Assembly (NCBI GenBank): GCA_051252005.1 | Contig: JBPOEZ010000005.1 | Coordinates: 186,001 to 250,000 of the forward strand | Reading direction: 5' to 3' | Source of the DNA: JACOMS01 sp051252005 | GTDB lineage: Bacteria; Pseudomonadota; Alphaproteobacteria; Caulobacterales; Maricaulaceae | Length of the DNA: 64,000 nucleotides | Shown here: positions 1 to 8,620 of the stretch, in pieces | Layout of the letters: the number at the start of each line of letters is the position of its first letter | How positions within the stretch are numbered: the first letter of the stretch is position 1 | Notes under the pieces: generated by a model | Told to the model about the DNA's origin: nothing | Database searches by the model: none | What the model saw: only the letters and a program-made list of their open reading frames with translations | Made by a program: the position numbers and the translations under genes

Positions 1-1
1 T

Positions 2-289
2 GTATTATATGCGGAATGGGAAGCCGAACTCACGCACATGCGTGAGCGTATGATTGCGCTTCGTAAGCAATTATCTGGCGCCATGAACGTCCAAGGCGGC
101 GAAGCGATTGCAGCGGCGATCAAAGACCAGAATGGTATGTTCTCTACCCTGCCGCTTTCGCAAGCACAGGCAGAGCGTCTACGCGAAAAGCACTCAGTCT
201 ATATCATGAATTCAGGCCGTATGAACATCGCTGCCGCCAACACGGAAAACATACCGAGATTGGCCGAGGCAATTTTAGCGGTTTTGTAG
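2..289 (+). CDS. Aromatic/aspartate aminotransferase, C-terminal fragment
   Basis: This is the last 95 or so codons of a class I PLP-dependent aminotransferase of the aspartate/aromatic type; the gene begins upstream of the window. The frame is open from base 2 and ends at TAG 287-289. The tail has the family's usual end: a helix of the MRERMIALRKQL type, a segment on stopping at Leu-Pro-Leu-Ser, and a NSGRMNIAAAN stretch that corresponds to the strand near the substrate-binding arginine in TyrB/AspC. These enzymes move amino groups between aspartate or aromatic amino acids and 2-oxoglutarate in the cytoplasm. The catalytic lysine lies outside the window, so substrate preference cannot be judged. 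The gene converges on smc, with 10 bases between the two stop codons. Confidence 0.85.
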   Translation, partial: VLYAEWEAELTHMRERMIALRKQLSGAMNVQGGEAIAAAIKDQNGMFSTLPLSQAQAERLREKHSVYIMNSGRMNIAAANTENIPRLAEAILAVL

Positions 290-299
290 GGAGCAGCCT

Positions 300-3200
300 C
301 TACTCGGCCGCTACAAGCCTTGCGGCCGTGGAGAGTTCCATCGATAGGAGCTGCGAGACGCCTTGCTCGGCCATGGTGACGCCGAATAGGCGGTTCATGC
401 GGGACATGGTTACGGCGTTGTGAGTGATGGCGATAAACTTCGTGTTAGTTTGCTTGGTCATCGCGTCCAAAAGATTACAATAACGCGCGACATTGGCATC
501 ATCGAGGGGCGCGTCAACTTCGTCCAAAACACAAATTGGCGCTGGGTTCGATAGGAACACGGCAAAGATAAGCGCGGTGGCCGTCAGGGCTTGTTCGCCG
601 CCCGACATAAGCGACATAGACCCTAATTTTTTCCCGGGCGGGCTGACCATGACTTCGAGGCCCGCTTCAAGCGGATCATCGGATTCGGTAAGCGCGAGGG
701 ACGCTTCGCCGCCGCCAAACAGGGTTGTAAATAAATGCCCGAAATGTCCGTTGACGATATCAAAAGCTTTCAAAAGGCGCTCGCGGCCTTCGGCGTTAAG
801 TTCGTCAATGCCTTCGCGAAGACGGGCGATCGCCGCCGTTAAATCGGTGCGCTCTGTGATCATCGCGCCGAGGCGTTCTTCTTGTTCTTCGGCTTCGACA
901 TCGGCGCGAAGGTTGACGCCGCCCATGCGTTCCCGCTCATTTTGCAGGCGCTCTAATTTGCGGTCAATGTCGGTTTCTGTCAGGCCGCTATCGGCCGGAA
1001 GTTCGCCGAGATATTGCGGGAGCTGCGCAGGTTCGCACGACAGAGTTTCGCCGATGCGGGCCTGTGTGTCTTCAATGCGTTCCTGCGCGGCCGCTAGGCG
1101 CGCTTCTGCGCCGGCGCGCTGTTCGCGGGCTTTGCCGTGCGCAGCGTCCGCTTCGCGGGCTTCGGCTTCTGCGGCGCGAAGCGCCGTTTCGGCGTTCGCC
1201 AAAACATCGGCCGCGCTTGTGCGGCGATTTTCTGCGGCGGCCAATTCGGCAAAAAGTTTCTTGCGGCGTTCTTCAAATTGATCAGGGCCAGAGGTCGCGG
1301 CTGTGAGCGCGCTATCTGCGCTTTCTTGGCGGCGAGTCAGCCCTTCAATGCGGCTGGCGGCGGTTTCGGCGCGGCGCGTCCAATCGGCGCGCTCCTTTTC
1401 TACGGCGGCTAAGCGGTTTGCGCGGGCATCGACTTCGTTCTTTAGTGTACGGTAGGCGGCACTAGCCTCGTCTGCGGCGGCGCGGGCCGCGACGAGTTTT
1501 TCAGATAAAGCGTCTTGCTGCGCCGTAAAGTCTTCGCCCCCTTCAAGTGCGGCAAAGGCTTCCTTGGCCTCCAAGGCTTGCTTAGAAAGGTCTGTGAGTT
1601 CGCGCCCTAGCCGTTCCAGTCGGTCTTCTAGCGCGCGTTTTTCTGCGCCTTCGCGGGCGATATCGGTTTCGTACTGGGTGAGAGCAGCCTGCGCAGCGCG
1701 GTCTTTACGTTCAATATCGGGGATGTGCTGCCGCGCATTTTTTGCGGCCTGCTCTGCGGCGTGGCGGGCCTCGCGCGCGGTCTCAAAGTTTTTCTGCGCG
1801 GCGTCAACGGCTACGGTCCGCGTGTCAATTTCGGTCTTAAGGTCGGACAGGCGGTTTTGCTGTTTGAGGCGAACGGCAGCGGCGGTTTCGGCCTCGGCTT
1901 CGACTTCAAATCCGTCCCAGCGAATGAGGTGGCCTTCAAGCGTCACAAGGCGCTGTCCTGGAAGGAGCTGACTACGGAGCGTCTCGATTTGCGCGTCTTC
2001 TACGATACCGATTTGCGATAGGCGCGCGGAAAGTTCATCCGGAGCTTTCGCGTAATCAAGCAAAGATTTAAGCCCGCCTGGTAACGGCGTTGCGGGTGTC
2101 GGCGCGCCTTTCCACTGCATTGGCGCGGCGTCAGAAATCGGCGCTTCAAGGTCTTCGCCAAGCGCGGCGGCGAGAGCGGTTTCGTAACCTTTTTTAACGT
2201 CAATCCGTTCAAGGGCAGGCGTCCAATTCGCGCTTATGCCGCGCGAAAGCACGTTCTCAAGCGCGGAGCGTTCTGCGGTGAGCTGTGTTAAAGCCTGCTT
2301 GGTTTCGGAAAGGCGGTCGCGTGCGGCTTGGTCGACGCCTTCGGCGTCTTGGCGCTTGGCCTGTAAATTTTGCTCATGGGCGCGAGCTTCTTCAAGCGCG
2401 CTTTGCGCTTCACTAACGGCGGCTGCGAAAAGGTTTTGCGAACCGCCAGGCTGACTTCCCGCGATGAGGGTATCGAGTTTGTTTTTGGCGTTTCTGTGTT
2501 CGCCTTGTACGCGCTCTAGCCGTGCGTCTGATTGCGAGACATCGCGGCGTGCCGAGTCGCGGCGGGCATTTTGATCAGCCGCGCGGCGGGTAAGCTCGTT
2601 ATAGTCAGTCTCCAGTGAAGACCTTTGGGTAATCGCACGTTCGGCGTCATCTGCGGCGGCGTCTAGCGCAGCGCTCATGTCTTTGACGGCAGTCAGGGTA
2701 TCATATTCGGCGGTGAGGCGAGCCGTGGCGGTCTCAGCGTCCTGCATAATGCTCGTTTCGCGGGCGAGGTCAGCGGCGAGTTGCTTTATTTGAGCTTCGA
2801 GTTTGCGAACTTCTGACTTGGCGGTTTTTTCATCGTTTTCGAGCACCTCTTTGGCGGCGTTCAGGCGCGCGAGGACGGCGGCGGCAATGATTTGCTCTTC
2901 GCGTTTCGGGTCCATATTGCCGGAAAGGTCAGCGGCAGCACGGGTCTTTTCGGACGCTTTACCGGCTGTATCTTGAACCTGTATCTCGCAGACTTTCAAA
3001 GTTTCCTGCGCGCCAGAAAGTGTCTCAAGCGCGGCTTCCCAGCGCTTAAGCCATAAGAGCGCTTTAAACTCATGAATTTCATTGGCGAGGCGTTTGTAGC
3101 GCGTGGCCTGACGGGATTGGCGGCGAAGCGAGGTGAGCTGGCTTTCTATCTGCGTAACGACATCATCAAGGCGCGAGAGGTTAGTCTCGGCCGCACGCAG

Positions 3201-3758
3201 CCGGAGTTCCGCTTCGTGCCGTCTTGTATGAAGACCAGAAATGCCAGCCGCCTCTTCGAGGATGCGGCGGCGATTGGACGGCTTGGCGGCAATAAGTTCG
3301 TTGATCTGTCCCTGACGGACAAGCGCGGGAGAGTTCGCGCCGGTACTCGCATCAGCAAAGAGGAGCTGAATGTCTTTTGCGCGAACGGTCTTGCCGTTGA
3401 CCTGATATTTACTGCCAGAGCCTTTGGTGATGATCCGGCTAATTTCGAGCGTATCATCATCATTAAAGATCGGCGGAGCAACGCGGGCGCGGTTATCAAT
3501 GGTTAGGGTAACATGAGCTTGATTGCGTCCGGGGCGGGCTTTGGTCCCGTTAAAAATAACGTCATCCATGGCCGCGCCGCGCATAGCTTTGGCGGAGTTC
3601 GCGCCCATAACCCAGCGAATGGCTTCGAGTAAGTTGGACTTACCGCAACCATTCGGGCCGACAATGCCTGTCAGCCCAGGCTGTATGATGAAATCTGTGG
3701 GATCTACAAAGGACTTAAAACCGACAAGTCTGATCTGGTTGAAAGCAAGCGATCCCAT
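300..3758 (-). CDS. smc: Chromosome segregation ATPase SMC
   Basis: A 1152-residue SMC protein, the ATPase of the bacterial condensin that organises and segregates the chromosome with ScpA and ScpB. Seen in the sequence: a Walker A loop GPNGCGKSN at residues 34-42, long alanine- and glutamate-rich coiled coils either side of a hinge around residues 500-680, an ABC signature MSGGEQALTA near the C-terminus, and a Walker B LDEVDAPLDD just after it. Length is normal for the family. The ATG at 3758 puts the conserved N-terminal strand (IRLVGFKSFVDPT) in the usual place. Six bases separate it from the upstream dsbA-like gene, so the two are probably cotranscribed. Smc following a DsbA-family gene, a DUF721/DciA gene and mutY is a conserved arrangement in Caulobacter relatives. 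Confidence 0.97.
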   Translation of the reverse strand: MGSLAFNQIRLVGFKSFVDPTDFIIQPGLTGIVGPNGCGKSNLLEAIRWVMGANSAKAMRGAAMDDVIFNGTKARPGRNQAHVTLTIDNRARVAPPIFNDDDTLEISRIITKGSGSKYQVNGKTVRAKDIQLLFADASTGANSPALVRQGQINELIAAKPSNRRRILEEAAGISGLHTRRHEAELRLRAAETNLSRLDDVVTQIESQLTSLRRQSRQATRYKRLANEIHEFKALLWLKRWEAALETLSGAQETLKVCEIQVQDTAGKASEKTRAAADLSGNMDPKREEQIIAAAVLARLNAAKEVLENDEKTAKSEVRKLEAQIKQLAADLARETSIMQDAETATARLTAEYDTLTAVKDMSAALDAAADDAERAITQRSSLETDYNELTRRAADQNARRDSARRDVSQSDARLERVQGEHRNAKNKLDTLIAGSQPGGSQNLFAAAVSEAQSALEEARAHEQNLQAKRQDAEGVDQAARDRLSETKQALTQLTAERSALENVLSRGISANWTPALERIDVKKGYETALAAALGEDLEAPISDAAPMQWKGAPTPATPLPGGLKSLLDYAKAPDELSARLSQIGIVEDAQIETLRSQLLPGQRLVTLEGHLIRWDGFEVEAEAETAAAVRLKQQNRLSDLKTEIDTRTVAVDAAQKNFETAREARHAAEQAAKNARQHIPDIERKDRAAQAALTQYETDIAREGAEKRALEDRLERLGRELTDLSKQALEAKEAFAALEGGEDFTAQQDALSEKLVAARAAADEASAAYRTLKNEVDARANRLAAVEKERADWTRRAETAASRIEGLTRRQESADSALTAATSGPDQFEERRKKLFAELAAAENRRTSAADVLANAETALRAAEAEAREADAAHGKAREQRAGAEARLAAAQERIEDTQARIGETLSCEPAQLPQYLGELPADSGLTETDIDRKLERLQNERERMGGVNLRADVEAEEQEERLGAMITERTDLTAAIARLREGIDELNAEGRERLLKAFDIVNGHFGHLFTTLFGGGEASLALTESDDPLEAGLEVMVSPPGKKLGSMSLMSGGEQALTATALIFAVFLSNPAPICVLDEVDAPLDDANVARYCNLLDAMTKQTNTKFIAITHNAVTMSRMNRLFGVTMAEQGVSQLLSMELSTAARLVAAE

Positions 3759-3764
3759 ACGGCA

Positions 3765-4517
3765 TTAGTGCTCTGCGGGTGTGTCTTCAGCGGCAGGAGT
3801 TTCCTCTGCCTCAGGCGAAAACTCTTCACCAAGAAGAGGCGCAAGAACTTCGTCAAATGACTGTGGCGTGAAAAGCTGATTTCCACTTGGCGCTTTTCTG
3901 ATCATTTTGCCGTTAATAAAAAATGACGGCGTGGAGTTAACGCCGGCATCGATGCCAGCCTGAACAACTGCGTCATATTTTGCATTTTCGTCTTCATTAG
4001 CAAGACATGTTTCAAAGTCAGCCTCAGACAAGCCAGCCGCATTCGCGATATCGACATATATTTTGCGAATGGCCGCAGAGTCGCCGCTTCGGGCGGTTTG
4101 CAAAATCGTATTTTGCCGTTTGAACTGTAGGGCGATGTTTTCAAAAAACTTATTTTCATCGGCGCAATTGGCAATCAAGAAACCTGCGCGTGCGAGATTT
4201 TCTGGACTTGTTGGGAATTCGCGAAAGATGAAACGCACTTTGCCAGTATCAACATATTTCTGTTTGATGTCAGGGTAGGATGTGTTGTGGAATGTGGCGC
4301 AGTGGCCGCAAACAACAGAGGCATACTCGACGATAGTGACTTTGGCATCGGGATTACCAATGGCGTGATCACCAGCGACTTCATATTCAGAGGCCGTAGC
4401 AGCCGCGCCGTTTTCGCTGGCTTTATTTTTGTCGCTGCACCCTGCGAGCATCAAAGCAGCCATGCCTGTGACCAAAAGAGGTCTGAATACCGAATCAGTT
4501 TTATTAAAGTTCAACAT
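3765..4517 (-). CDS. DsbA-family thiol-disulfide lipoprotein
   Basis: A 250-residue periplasmic thioredoxin-fold protein of the DsbA/Thioredoxin_4 group. I chose the ATG at 4517 over an in-frame TTG at 4550 because it gives a clean signal sequence ending in a lipobox (LMLAGC), so the protein is likely lipid-anchored. The redox site is CGHC in the segment SVVCGHCATFH, and a cis-proline loop (STPSFFING) follows near residue 190. Another cysteine pair sits in the helical insert (NCAD and ETCLA), as in other members. The C-terminus is a short acidic Pro/Glu tail. It lies directly upstream of smc and downstream of a second DsbA-like gene. A CtrA/DnaA-type composite site sits 40-65 bases upstream. 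It likely oxidises or isomerises cysteines in exported proteins; its partner is unknown. Confidence 0.9.
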   Translation of the reverse strand: MLNFNKTDSVFRPLLVTGMAALMLAGCSDKNKASENGAAATASEYEVAGDHAIGNPDAKVTIVEYASVVCGHCATFHNTSYPDIKQKYVDTGKVRFIFREFPTSPENLARAGFLIANCADENKFFENIALQFKRQNTILQTARSGDSAAIRKIYVDIANAAGLSEADFETCLANEDENAKYDAVVQAGIDAGVNSTPSFFINGKMIRKAPSGNQLFTPQSFDEVLAPLLGEEFSPEAEETPAAEDTPAEH

Positions 4518-4557
4518 AGTGAAGTCTCGCAGTTTAGCGCCGGAACGCAAGTTTTGG

Positions 4558-4582
4558 TTAAGATTTTGTTAATTTATCCACA
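4558..4582. promoter_or_regulatory. Composite CtrA box plus DnaA box
   Basis: A perfect TTAA-N7-TTAA sequence (spacer GATTTTG) occupies 4558-4572. One base later comes a perfect DnaA box, TTATCCACA, at 4574-4582. In Caulobacter, TTAA-N7-TTAA is the full CtrA recognition site and TTATCCACA is the consensus DnaA box. The pair lies 41-65 bases upstream of the ATG of the dsbA-like lipoprotein that leads into smc. Nearly the same arrangement occurs between dnaB and the LysM gene and, less perfectly, between ccrM and tesB. Occupancy is inferred only. Confidence 0.6.
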
Positions 4583-4588
4583 GGGTGG

Positions 4589-5605
4589 TTAAGGTTTAAA
4601 CGGGATGACGGGTTTTTTGTCTCGTGTATTTGGCTGGAGTGCCGGAGGCATAGGCGTGACGCCTGCAGACATTTTTTGAGTGACCATGTCCGCAATATCC
4701 GCCGCAGTAAGCGGTACGGCTCTCATCTCTCCGCGTACGTTGCGAGAGATGTATTCCCCGTCGACAATAAAGGCGGGGACACCAACGATGCCGCCATGAG
4801 CGGCCCGTAATAGAGACCGATCAATGCGGCCCGTGGTCGCTTGGTACGACAGGCAGGCGTTCAAATCTGCCTCAGTAGGCATGCCCGCCAGCCGCGCAAA
4901 GTTTAAATAAACAGGCTTGGCATTGTTGGCTTCCATCGCCGGAAAGAGAATGTGCTGAGAGTGCATTTGCCCGACAAGGTGTGTGAAGTAATCCGCTTCG
5001 GGCGCGCAGCTAGCAATGGCAAATCCGGCGCGAGATAAGTTGGCCGGCTGGGTTGGAAACTCCCGCACGATAAAGCGGACATTGCCTGTATCAATTTGCT
5101 CGGTTTTGAACGTTGGCCATTCTTCGGCAAACCATTTGCCGCAATGCGAACACGTAACCGAGGCGTACATAATGACGGTCACGGGAGCATTGTCAGCGCC
5201 GATGACATGGTCATCTGGGCTTTCTGTGTAAATATGATCAATATTAGGCAGAGGTGGGTTGCCGTTACCGGCGTGCGTGCCAGTTGCGTGGCCGCCTGCA
5301 GCGTGACTGTGTCCTGCATGGGCATCTGGCGCAGGGCGCACCCCAGGAGGCGGCGCGGTGTTTCCAGCAGGACGGAGCCGAGACGGAGTTTGAGTTTGCG
5401 GGGCCTGTGTGGTGTGCGCCTGCGGCGCGTGTGTGTGTGGCGCCTGTGTTTGAGGTGTGTGTGTCTGAGGCGTTTGTTTCTCGGGCGCTTGTTGCTGCGG
5501 CGCTATTGTTTCCTGCGTATCGGGCGTTTGCGCTGCGGAAGTTCCGGCGGCAATGCTTGTGCTGAGGTAAAGCGCGGCGGCTAACGTTAAAAGATGAGGT
5601 TTCAT
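4589..5605 (-). CDS. DsbA-family protein with His/Pro/Gln/Thr-rich linker
   Basis: A 338-residue secreted DsbA-family protein. Residues 1-25 are a signal peptide (MKPHLLTLAAALYLSTSIAA). Residues 26-115 form a low-complexity linker built from repeated Pro-Gln-Thr and Ala-Pro-His-Thr units, then a His-rich stretch (HAGHSHAAGGHATGTHAG). The thioredoxin fold follows: CSHC active site in TCSHCGKWF, a helical insert, and a cis-proline GVPAFIVDG loop. It is a paralogue of the neighbouring lipoprotein but is spaced from the membrane by the linker instead of a lipid anchor. The His clusters could bind zinc or copper, which is inference. It overlaps the upstream dciA-like gene by 4 bases (ATGA-type coupling). 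The upstream gene, this gene, the lipoprotein and smc read as one operon. Confidence 0.88.
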   Translation of the reverse strand: MKPHLLTLAAALYLSTSIAAGTSAAQTPDTQETIAPQQQAPEKQTPQTHTPQTQAPHTHAPQAHTTQAPQTQTPSRLRPAGNTAPPPGVRPAPDAHAGHSHAAGGHATGTHAGNGNPPLPNIDHIYTESPDDHVIGADNAPVTVIMYASVTCSHCGKWFAEEWPTFKTEQIDTGNVRFIVREFPTQPANLSRAGFAIASCAPEADYFTHLVGQMHSQHILFPAMEANNAKPVYLNFARLAGMPTEADLNACLSYQATTGRIDRSLLRAAHGGIVGVPAFIVDGEYISRNVRGEMRAVPLTAADIADMVTQKMSAGVTPMPPALQPNTRDKKPVIPFKP

Positions 5606-6243
5606 AATTTGTCTCTCCGAACGTCTGTCTCTGCGCCCTTATTGTTTTTAGTTTGCATGTTTTGCGCCTGTTGGCTCTTTGGCTGCCCATTATCCTTTGA
5701 CAGAACTTGGCGGCCGAGGCTTTCAAAGGCTTTCTTTAGGTCTGGATCCTTAATATTTTCCAAGCCAGACTGCAGTCTATCTCCGGCTTGCTGGGTAAGG
5801 CCGCGCGGGGCGGGACCCGTGGAGACGTCCGTTTTGAGTTTAGTCTGAATAATTTTGAGCCGCTGTATGTGGCCCGGGCCGAGGTAAGTATTTGCGCGGT
5901 CAATGATAGAGCCGCTAGCCGCCATGATCAATGCGGCGGCGGGGCCGGGCGCAGATAAGACAAGGGCGCGGTCACCGTCGCGGCCAATGAACCGTAGGGG
6001 CCGCGAGAACTTAGCAAAGCGCGCGCCTATAATGTCGGGCCAGTGCTGCGCCAGTCCCGTACTGCCGGAGCCGTGCTTTTTTGAAAGGGGCCGCATGATA
6101 CGCGCAATCGCTTTGCGCGCATGCGGCGCGGCGCGGTATTGCGGGCGTCCGCGCTGTGTTTCCAGCCACTTTGCCGTAGCCGCGCGTGCTTCTCGCTCTT
6201 CGCGTGCTTTATCAGCATCAGATATATCAGGCGGAAATGTCAT
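5602..6243 (-). CDS. DciA-like (DUF721) protein
   Basis: A protein of about 213 residues with the DUF721/DciA domain at roughly residues 45-150. The domain shows the typical pattern GLAQHWPDIIGARFAKFSRP followed by alternating strands. DciA proteins help load the replicative helicase DnaB in bacteria without DnaC, so the call fits an alphaproteobacterium; this family role is established elsewhere and not shown here. I place the start at ATG 6243 and not the TTG at 6252. No strong ribosome-binding site is visible. The C-terminal third is charged and glutamine-rich, with no recognisable fold. It overlaps the next gene by 4 bases and diverges from mutY, whose ATG is 57 bases away. Confidence 0.8.
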   Translation of the reverse strand: MTFPPDISDADKAREEREARAATAKWLETQRGRPQYRAAPHARKAIARIMRPLSKKHGSGSTGLAQHWPDIIGARFAKFSRPLRFIGRDGDRALVLSAPGPAAALIMAASGSIIDRANTYLGPGHIQRLKIIQTKLKTDVSTGPAPRGLTQQAGDRLQSGLENIKDPDLKKAFESLGRQVLSKDNGQPKSQQAQNMQTKNNKGAETDVRRDKL

Positions 6244-6300
6244 GGGGGGCAAAATGGCCTATTGAAGCGGCGGGGTAAAGTAGGCATCTGTGTCTTTAAT

Positions 6301-7359
6301 ATGAAGATTTCGAAAGATATGCACATGATGCGGGCGGCGCTTCTGTCCCATTATGATACGAGCGGCCGGACATTGCCGTGGCGCATCCGGCCCGTAGACC
6401 GCGCGCGGGGCGTCATCGCTGATCCTTATGCCGTATGGTTATCGGAGATTATGCTGCAGCAAACGACCGTCGCTCACGGCACGCCCTATTGGCATAAGTT
6501 CTTATCGGCCTTTCCGTCCGTGACAGATCTCGCCAATGCGGAGCGCGACACGGTTCTCGCCATGTGGGCGGGGCTAGGCTATTATGCCCGCGCGCGGAAC
6601 TTGCATAAATGCGCGCAAATAATCCGCGATGAGCATGACGGCGTTTTTCCGCGCTCAGAAAAAGAGTTGCTAAAGCTTCCCGGCATTGGCGCTTATACCG
6701 CAGCTACTATGGCGGCGATTTGTTTCGGTGAAGCCACGAATATTGTTGACGGTAATGTTGAGCGAGTGATTAGCCGTATCTTTCGCGTCCAAGAACCGCT
6801 CCCGAAGGGCCGCAAGGAAATTAGAGCAAAAGCCGCGACGCTCATCGGGCCAAACCGTCCCGGCGATTACGGGCAGGCGCTTATGGATTTGGGTTCGAAC
6901 GTTTGTACGCCGCGGACGCCGGATTGCGGGGCTTGCCCGTGGGAAACTTACTGCGACGCTCATGCCAAAGGCGACCAGACGGATTACCCTAAAAAGCTCA
7001 AAAAAGAGAAACTGCCGATCCGCTACGGCGCGGTGTTTGTTCTGATCTGCGGTGATGAGGTGCTGCTCGAACGCCGCCCCGATAAAGGGCTCCTCGGAGG
7101 CATGATGGGCTTCCCGGGGACGGAATGGGGCGAGCGGCCCGACGATCCGCTATCATCTGCACCTATGGTTCGAAACTGGGAAAAAGTAGACGGCGAAGTC
7201 CGTCATGTCTTCACGCATTTTGACCTACGGCTTGAGGTCTACAGGGCGGAAGTGAGCGGTAAGCCTGAGGCCGAAGGGGAATGGGCAGAGCTTGCCAAAA
7301 TAAAACAATACGCTCTGCCGACGGTTATGACGAAAGTTTTTGGCTTAGCGAGGCGTTAG
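6301..7359 (+). CDS. mutY: Adenine DNA glycosylase MutY
   Basis: A 352-residue A/G-specific adenine glycosylase that removes adenine mispaired with 8-oxoguanine. Seen: LSEIMLQQT with the catalytic glutamate E49, a helix-hairpin-helix LPGIGAYTAA around residue 126, the catalytic aspartate in VDGNVERV (D150), and an iron-sulfur cluster motif C202-x6-C209-x2-C212-x5-C218. The C-terminal third is the MutT/Nudix-like 8-oxoG recognition domain (LLGGMMGFPGTEWGE). The ATG at 6301 is chosen because the next in-frame upstream codons have no family match; ATG 6319, preceded by GAAAG, is an alternative. The stop overlaps that of ccrM by 4 bases, so the genes converge. Confidence 0.95.
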   Translation: MKISKDMHMMRAALLSHYDTSGRTLPWRIRPVDRARGVIADPYAVWLSEIMLQQTTVAHGTPYWHKFLSAFPSVTDLANAERDTVLAMWAGLGYYARARNLHKCAQIIRDEHDGVFPRSEKELLKLPGIGAYTAATMAAICFGEATNIVDGNVERVISRIFRVQEPLPKGRKEIRAKAATLIGPNRPGDYGQALMDLGSNVCTPRTPDCGACPWETYCDAHAKGDQTDYPKKLKKEKLPIRYGAVFVLICGDEVLLERRPDKGLLGGMMGFPGTEWGERPDDPLSSAPMVRNWEKVDGEVRHVFTHFDLRLEVYRAEVSGKPEAEGEWAELAKIKQYALPTVMTKVFGLARR

Positions 7360-8441
7360 CCCACAGTCTCCATCTCAGTCCGAATAACGCTTCGTAGCGC
7401 ATCGATTTGCGTCATGCCTTGAGGCGTGGAGAAGTGCCAGAATGTCCAGCCATTACAGGCCGTCGCGTCTTGGACGTGCGCGCCGACTTGGTGGATTGAG
7501 CCTTGCATATCGTCACAGGCTAGGCTCCCATCAGGGCGGACTTGCGCGGTGTGTTTACCGTTGTGAGAATAAAGCATCGTACCAGGATTGATCAGACCGC
7601 GTTCAAGCAGCGTGCCAAACGGAACGCGCGGGGCGCTACGTTTTGAGCGCATGGTTTTAACAGATGCGCCTTCGCCGGCTTCGATTTTATTAATGCGGCG
7701 ATTGGCGTGAATGATGTATTCTTCTTCCATCTCAAATCCGATGAAGTCGCGGCCCAGTTTTTTGGCAACTGCGCCCGTTGTACCTGTTCCAAAGAACGGA
7801 TCGACAATAACGTCGCCGGGGTTTGATGTGGCAAGAATAACGCGGTGGAGAAGGCTTTCCGGTTTTTGTGTTGGGTGAGCTTTGTTGCCATCTGATTTCT
7901 TGAGGCGTTCGCGGCCCGTGCAAATCGGCATGGTCCAATCAGAGCGCATTTGTACGCCATCATTCATCATTTTCATGGCGTCATAATTAAATGTTGGACG
8001 CGAGTCTTCGGACTTTGTTGCCCAGATTAGGGTCTCGTGGGCGTTGGTAAAGCGCGTGCCGCGAAAGTTTGGCATAGGGTTGGTTTTGCGCCAGATAATA
8101 TCGTTTTGAATCCAGAACTGTTGGTCCTGCAACACCGTGCCCACGCGGAAAATATTGTGGTAGCTACCAATCACCCAAAGCGATCCGTTGGGTTTTAAAA
8201 TACGCCGCGCCGCCTTCATCCAATCATGGGTGAAAAGGTCATAGGCATCCATCGTATCGAACTGGTCCCACTCTTCGGTCACGCCGTTAACGGTGCTATT
8301 GTCTGGGCGAGACAGGTCGCCACCAAGCTGTAGATTATAGGGCGGGTCGGCGAACACAAGATCGACGGAGTTAGCGGGGAGGGCATTCATGCCGTCAATA
8401 CAGTTGCCTTGAATAATAGAGTTCAGGGGGAGAGTGCTCAT
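7356..8441 (-). CDS. ccrM: CcrM-type GANTC adenine methyltransferase
   Basis: A 361-residue beta-class N6-adenine methyltransferase of the CcrM family, the cell-cycle-regulated enzyme that methylates GANTC in Caulobacter relatives. Seen: the catalytic DPPYNLQL at residues 31-38, the SAM-binding FFGTGTTG near residue 220, and a C-terminal DNA-contact domain of about 90 residues (from RVPFGTLLERGLI) that is characteristic of CcrM and missing from simpler HinfI-like enzymes. The ATG at 8441 gives the expected start SIIQGNCIDGM. A GAATC (GANTC) site is at 8461, about 20 bases upstream, as in Caulobacter where methylation of the promoter feeds back on ccrM; a CtrA-like box lies at 8537-8551. Regulation is inferred. 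Confidence 0.95.
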   Translation of the reverse strand: MSTLPLNSIIQGNCIDGMNALPANSVDLVFADPPYNLQLGGDLSRPDNSTVNGVTEEWDQFDTMDAYDLFTHDWMKAARRILKPNGSLWVIGSYHNIFRVGTVLQDQQFWIQNDIIWRKTNPMPNFRGTRFTNAHETLIWATKSEDSRPTFNYDAMKMMNDGVQMRSDWTMPICTGRERLKKSDGNKAHPTQKPESLLHRVILATSNPGDVIVDPFFGTGTTGAVAKKLGRDFIGFEMEEEYIIHANRRINKIEAGEGASVKTMRSKRSAPRVPFGTLLERGLINPGTMLYSHNGKHTAQVRPDGSLACDDMQGSIHQVGAHVQDATACNGWTFWHFSTPQGMTQIDALRSVIRTEMETVG

Positions 8442-8536
8442 TATTTGCGCCTTAAGGTTCGAATCAATTTGTTATTTAAGGCGACGGTCTATTGTAACCC
8501 TTTCCAAAACCTTAAAGCCTTGAAAAACATGAGATT

Positions 8537-8570
8537 TTAAGATTTTGTTAGGGAAGGTTAATATCCACAG
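8537..8570. promoter_or_regulatory. CtrA-like and DnaA-like sites, ccrM/tesB
   Basis: In the 179-base divergent region between ccrM and tesB, 8537-8551 reads TTAA-GATTTTG-TTAG, one base short of a full CtrA box and identical over 14 bases to the site upstream of the dsbA lipoprotein. It is followed by a TTAA at 8558 and by ATATCCACA (8561-8569), which is 8 of 9 to the DnaA box. The rest of the gap holds the GANTC at 8461 and AT-rich sequence. CtrA control of ccrM is established in Caulobacter; here it is only suggested. Confidence 0.45.
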
Positions 8571-8620
8571 GTTCGCATTTATGTCTGTATTTAACGGGCG
8601 GGTTGTGCCATTGAGCCGCC

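Noticed and set aside
493..1281. A 262-codon open frame on the plus strand inside smc
   Set aside because: It is antisense to a strongly supported smc reading frame, is composed of Ser/Arg/Ala-rich sequence typical of a shadow frame, and has no family match.
3146..3506. Overlapping open frames at the start of smc on both strands
   Set aside because: They overlap the conserved smc ATPase head region and are shadows of its codon pattern.
4558..4582. Chromosomal origin of replication
   Set aside because: One DnaA box and one CtrA box are not enough; an origin would show several DnaA boxes and an AT-rich unwinding region.
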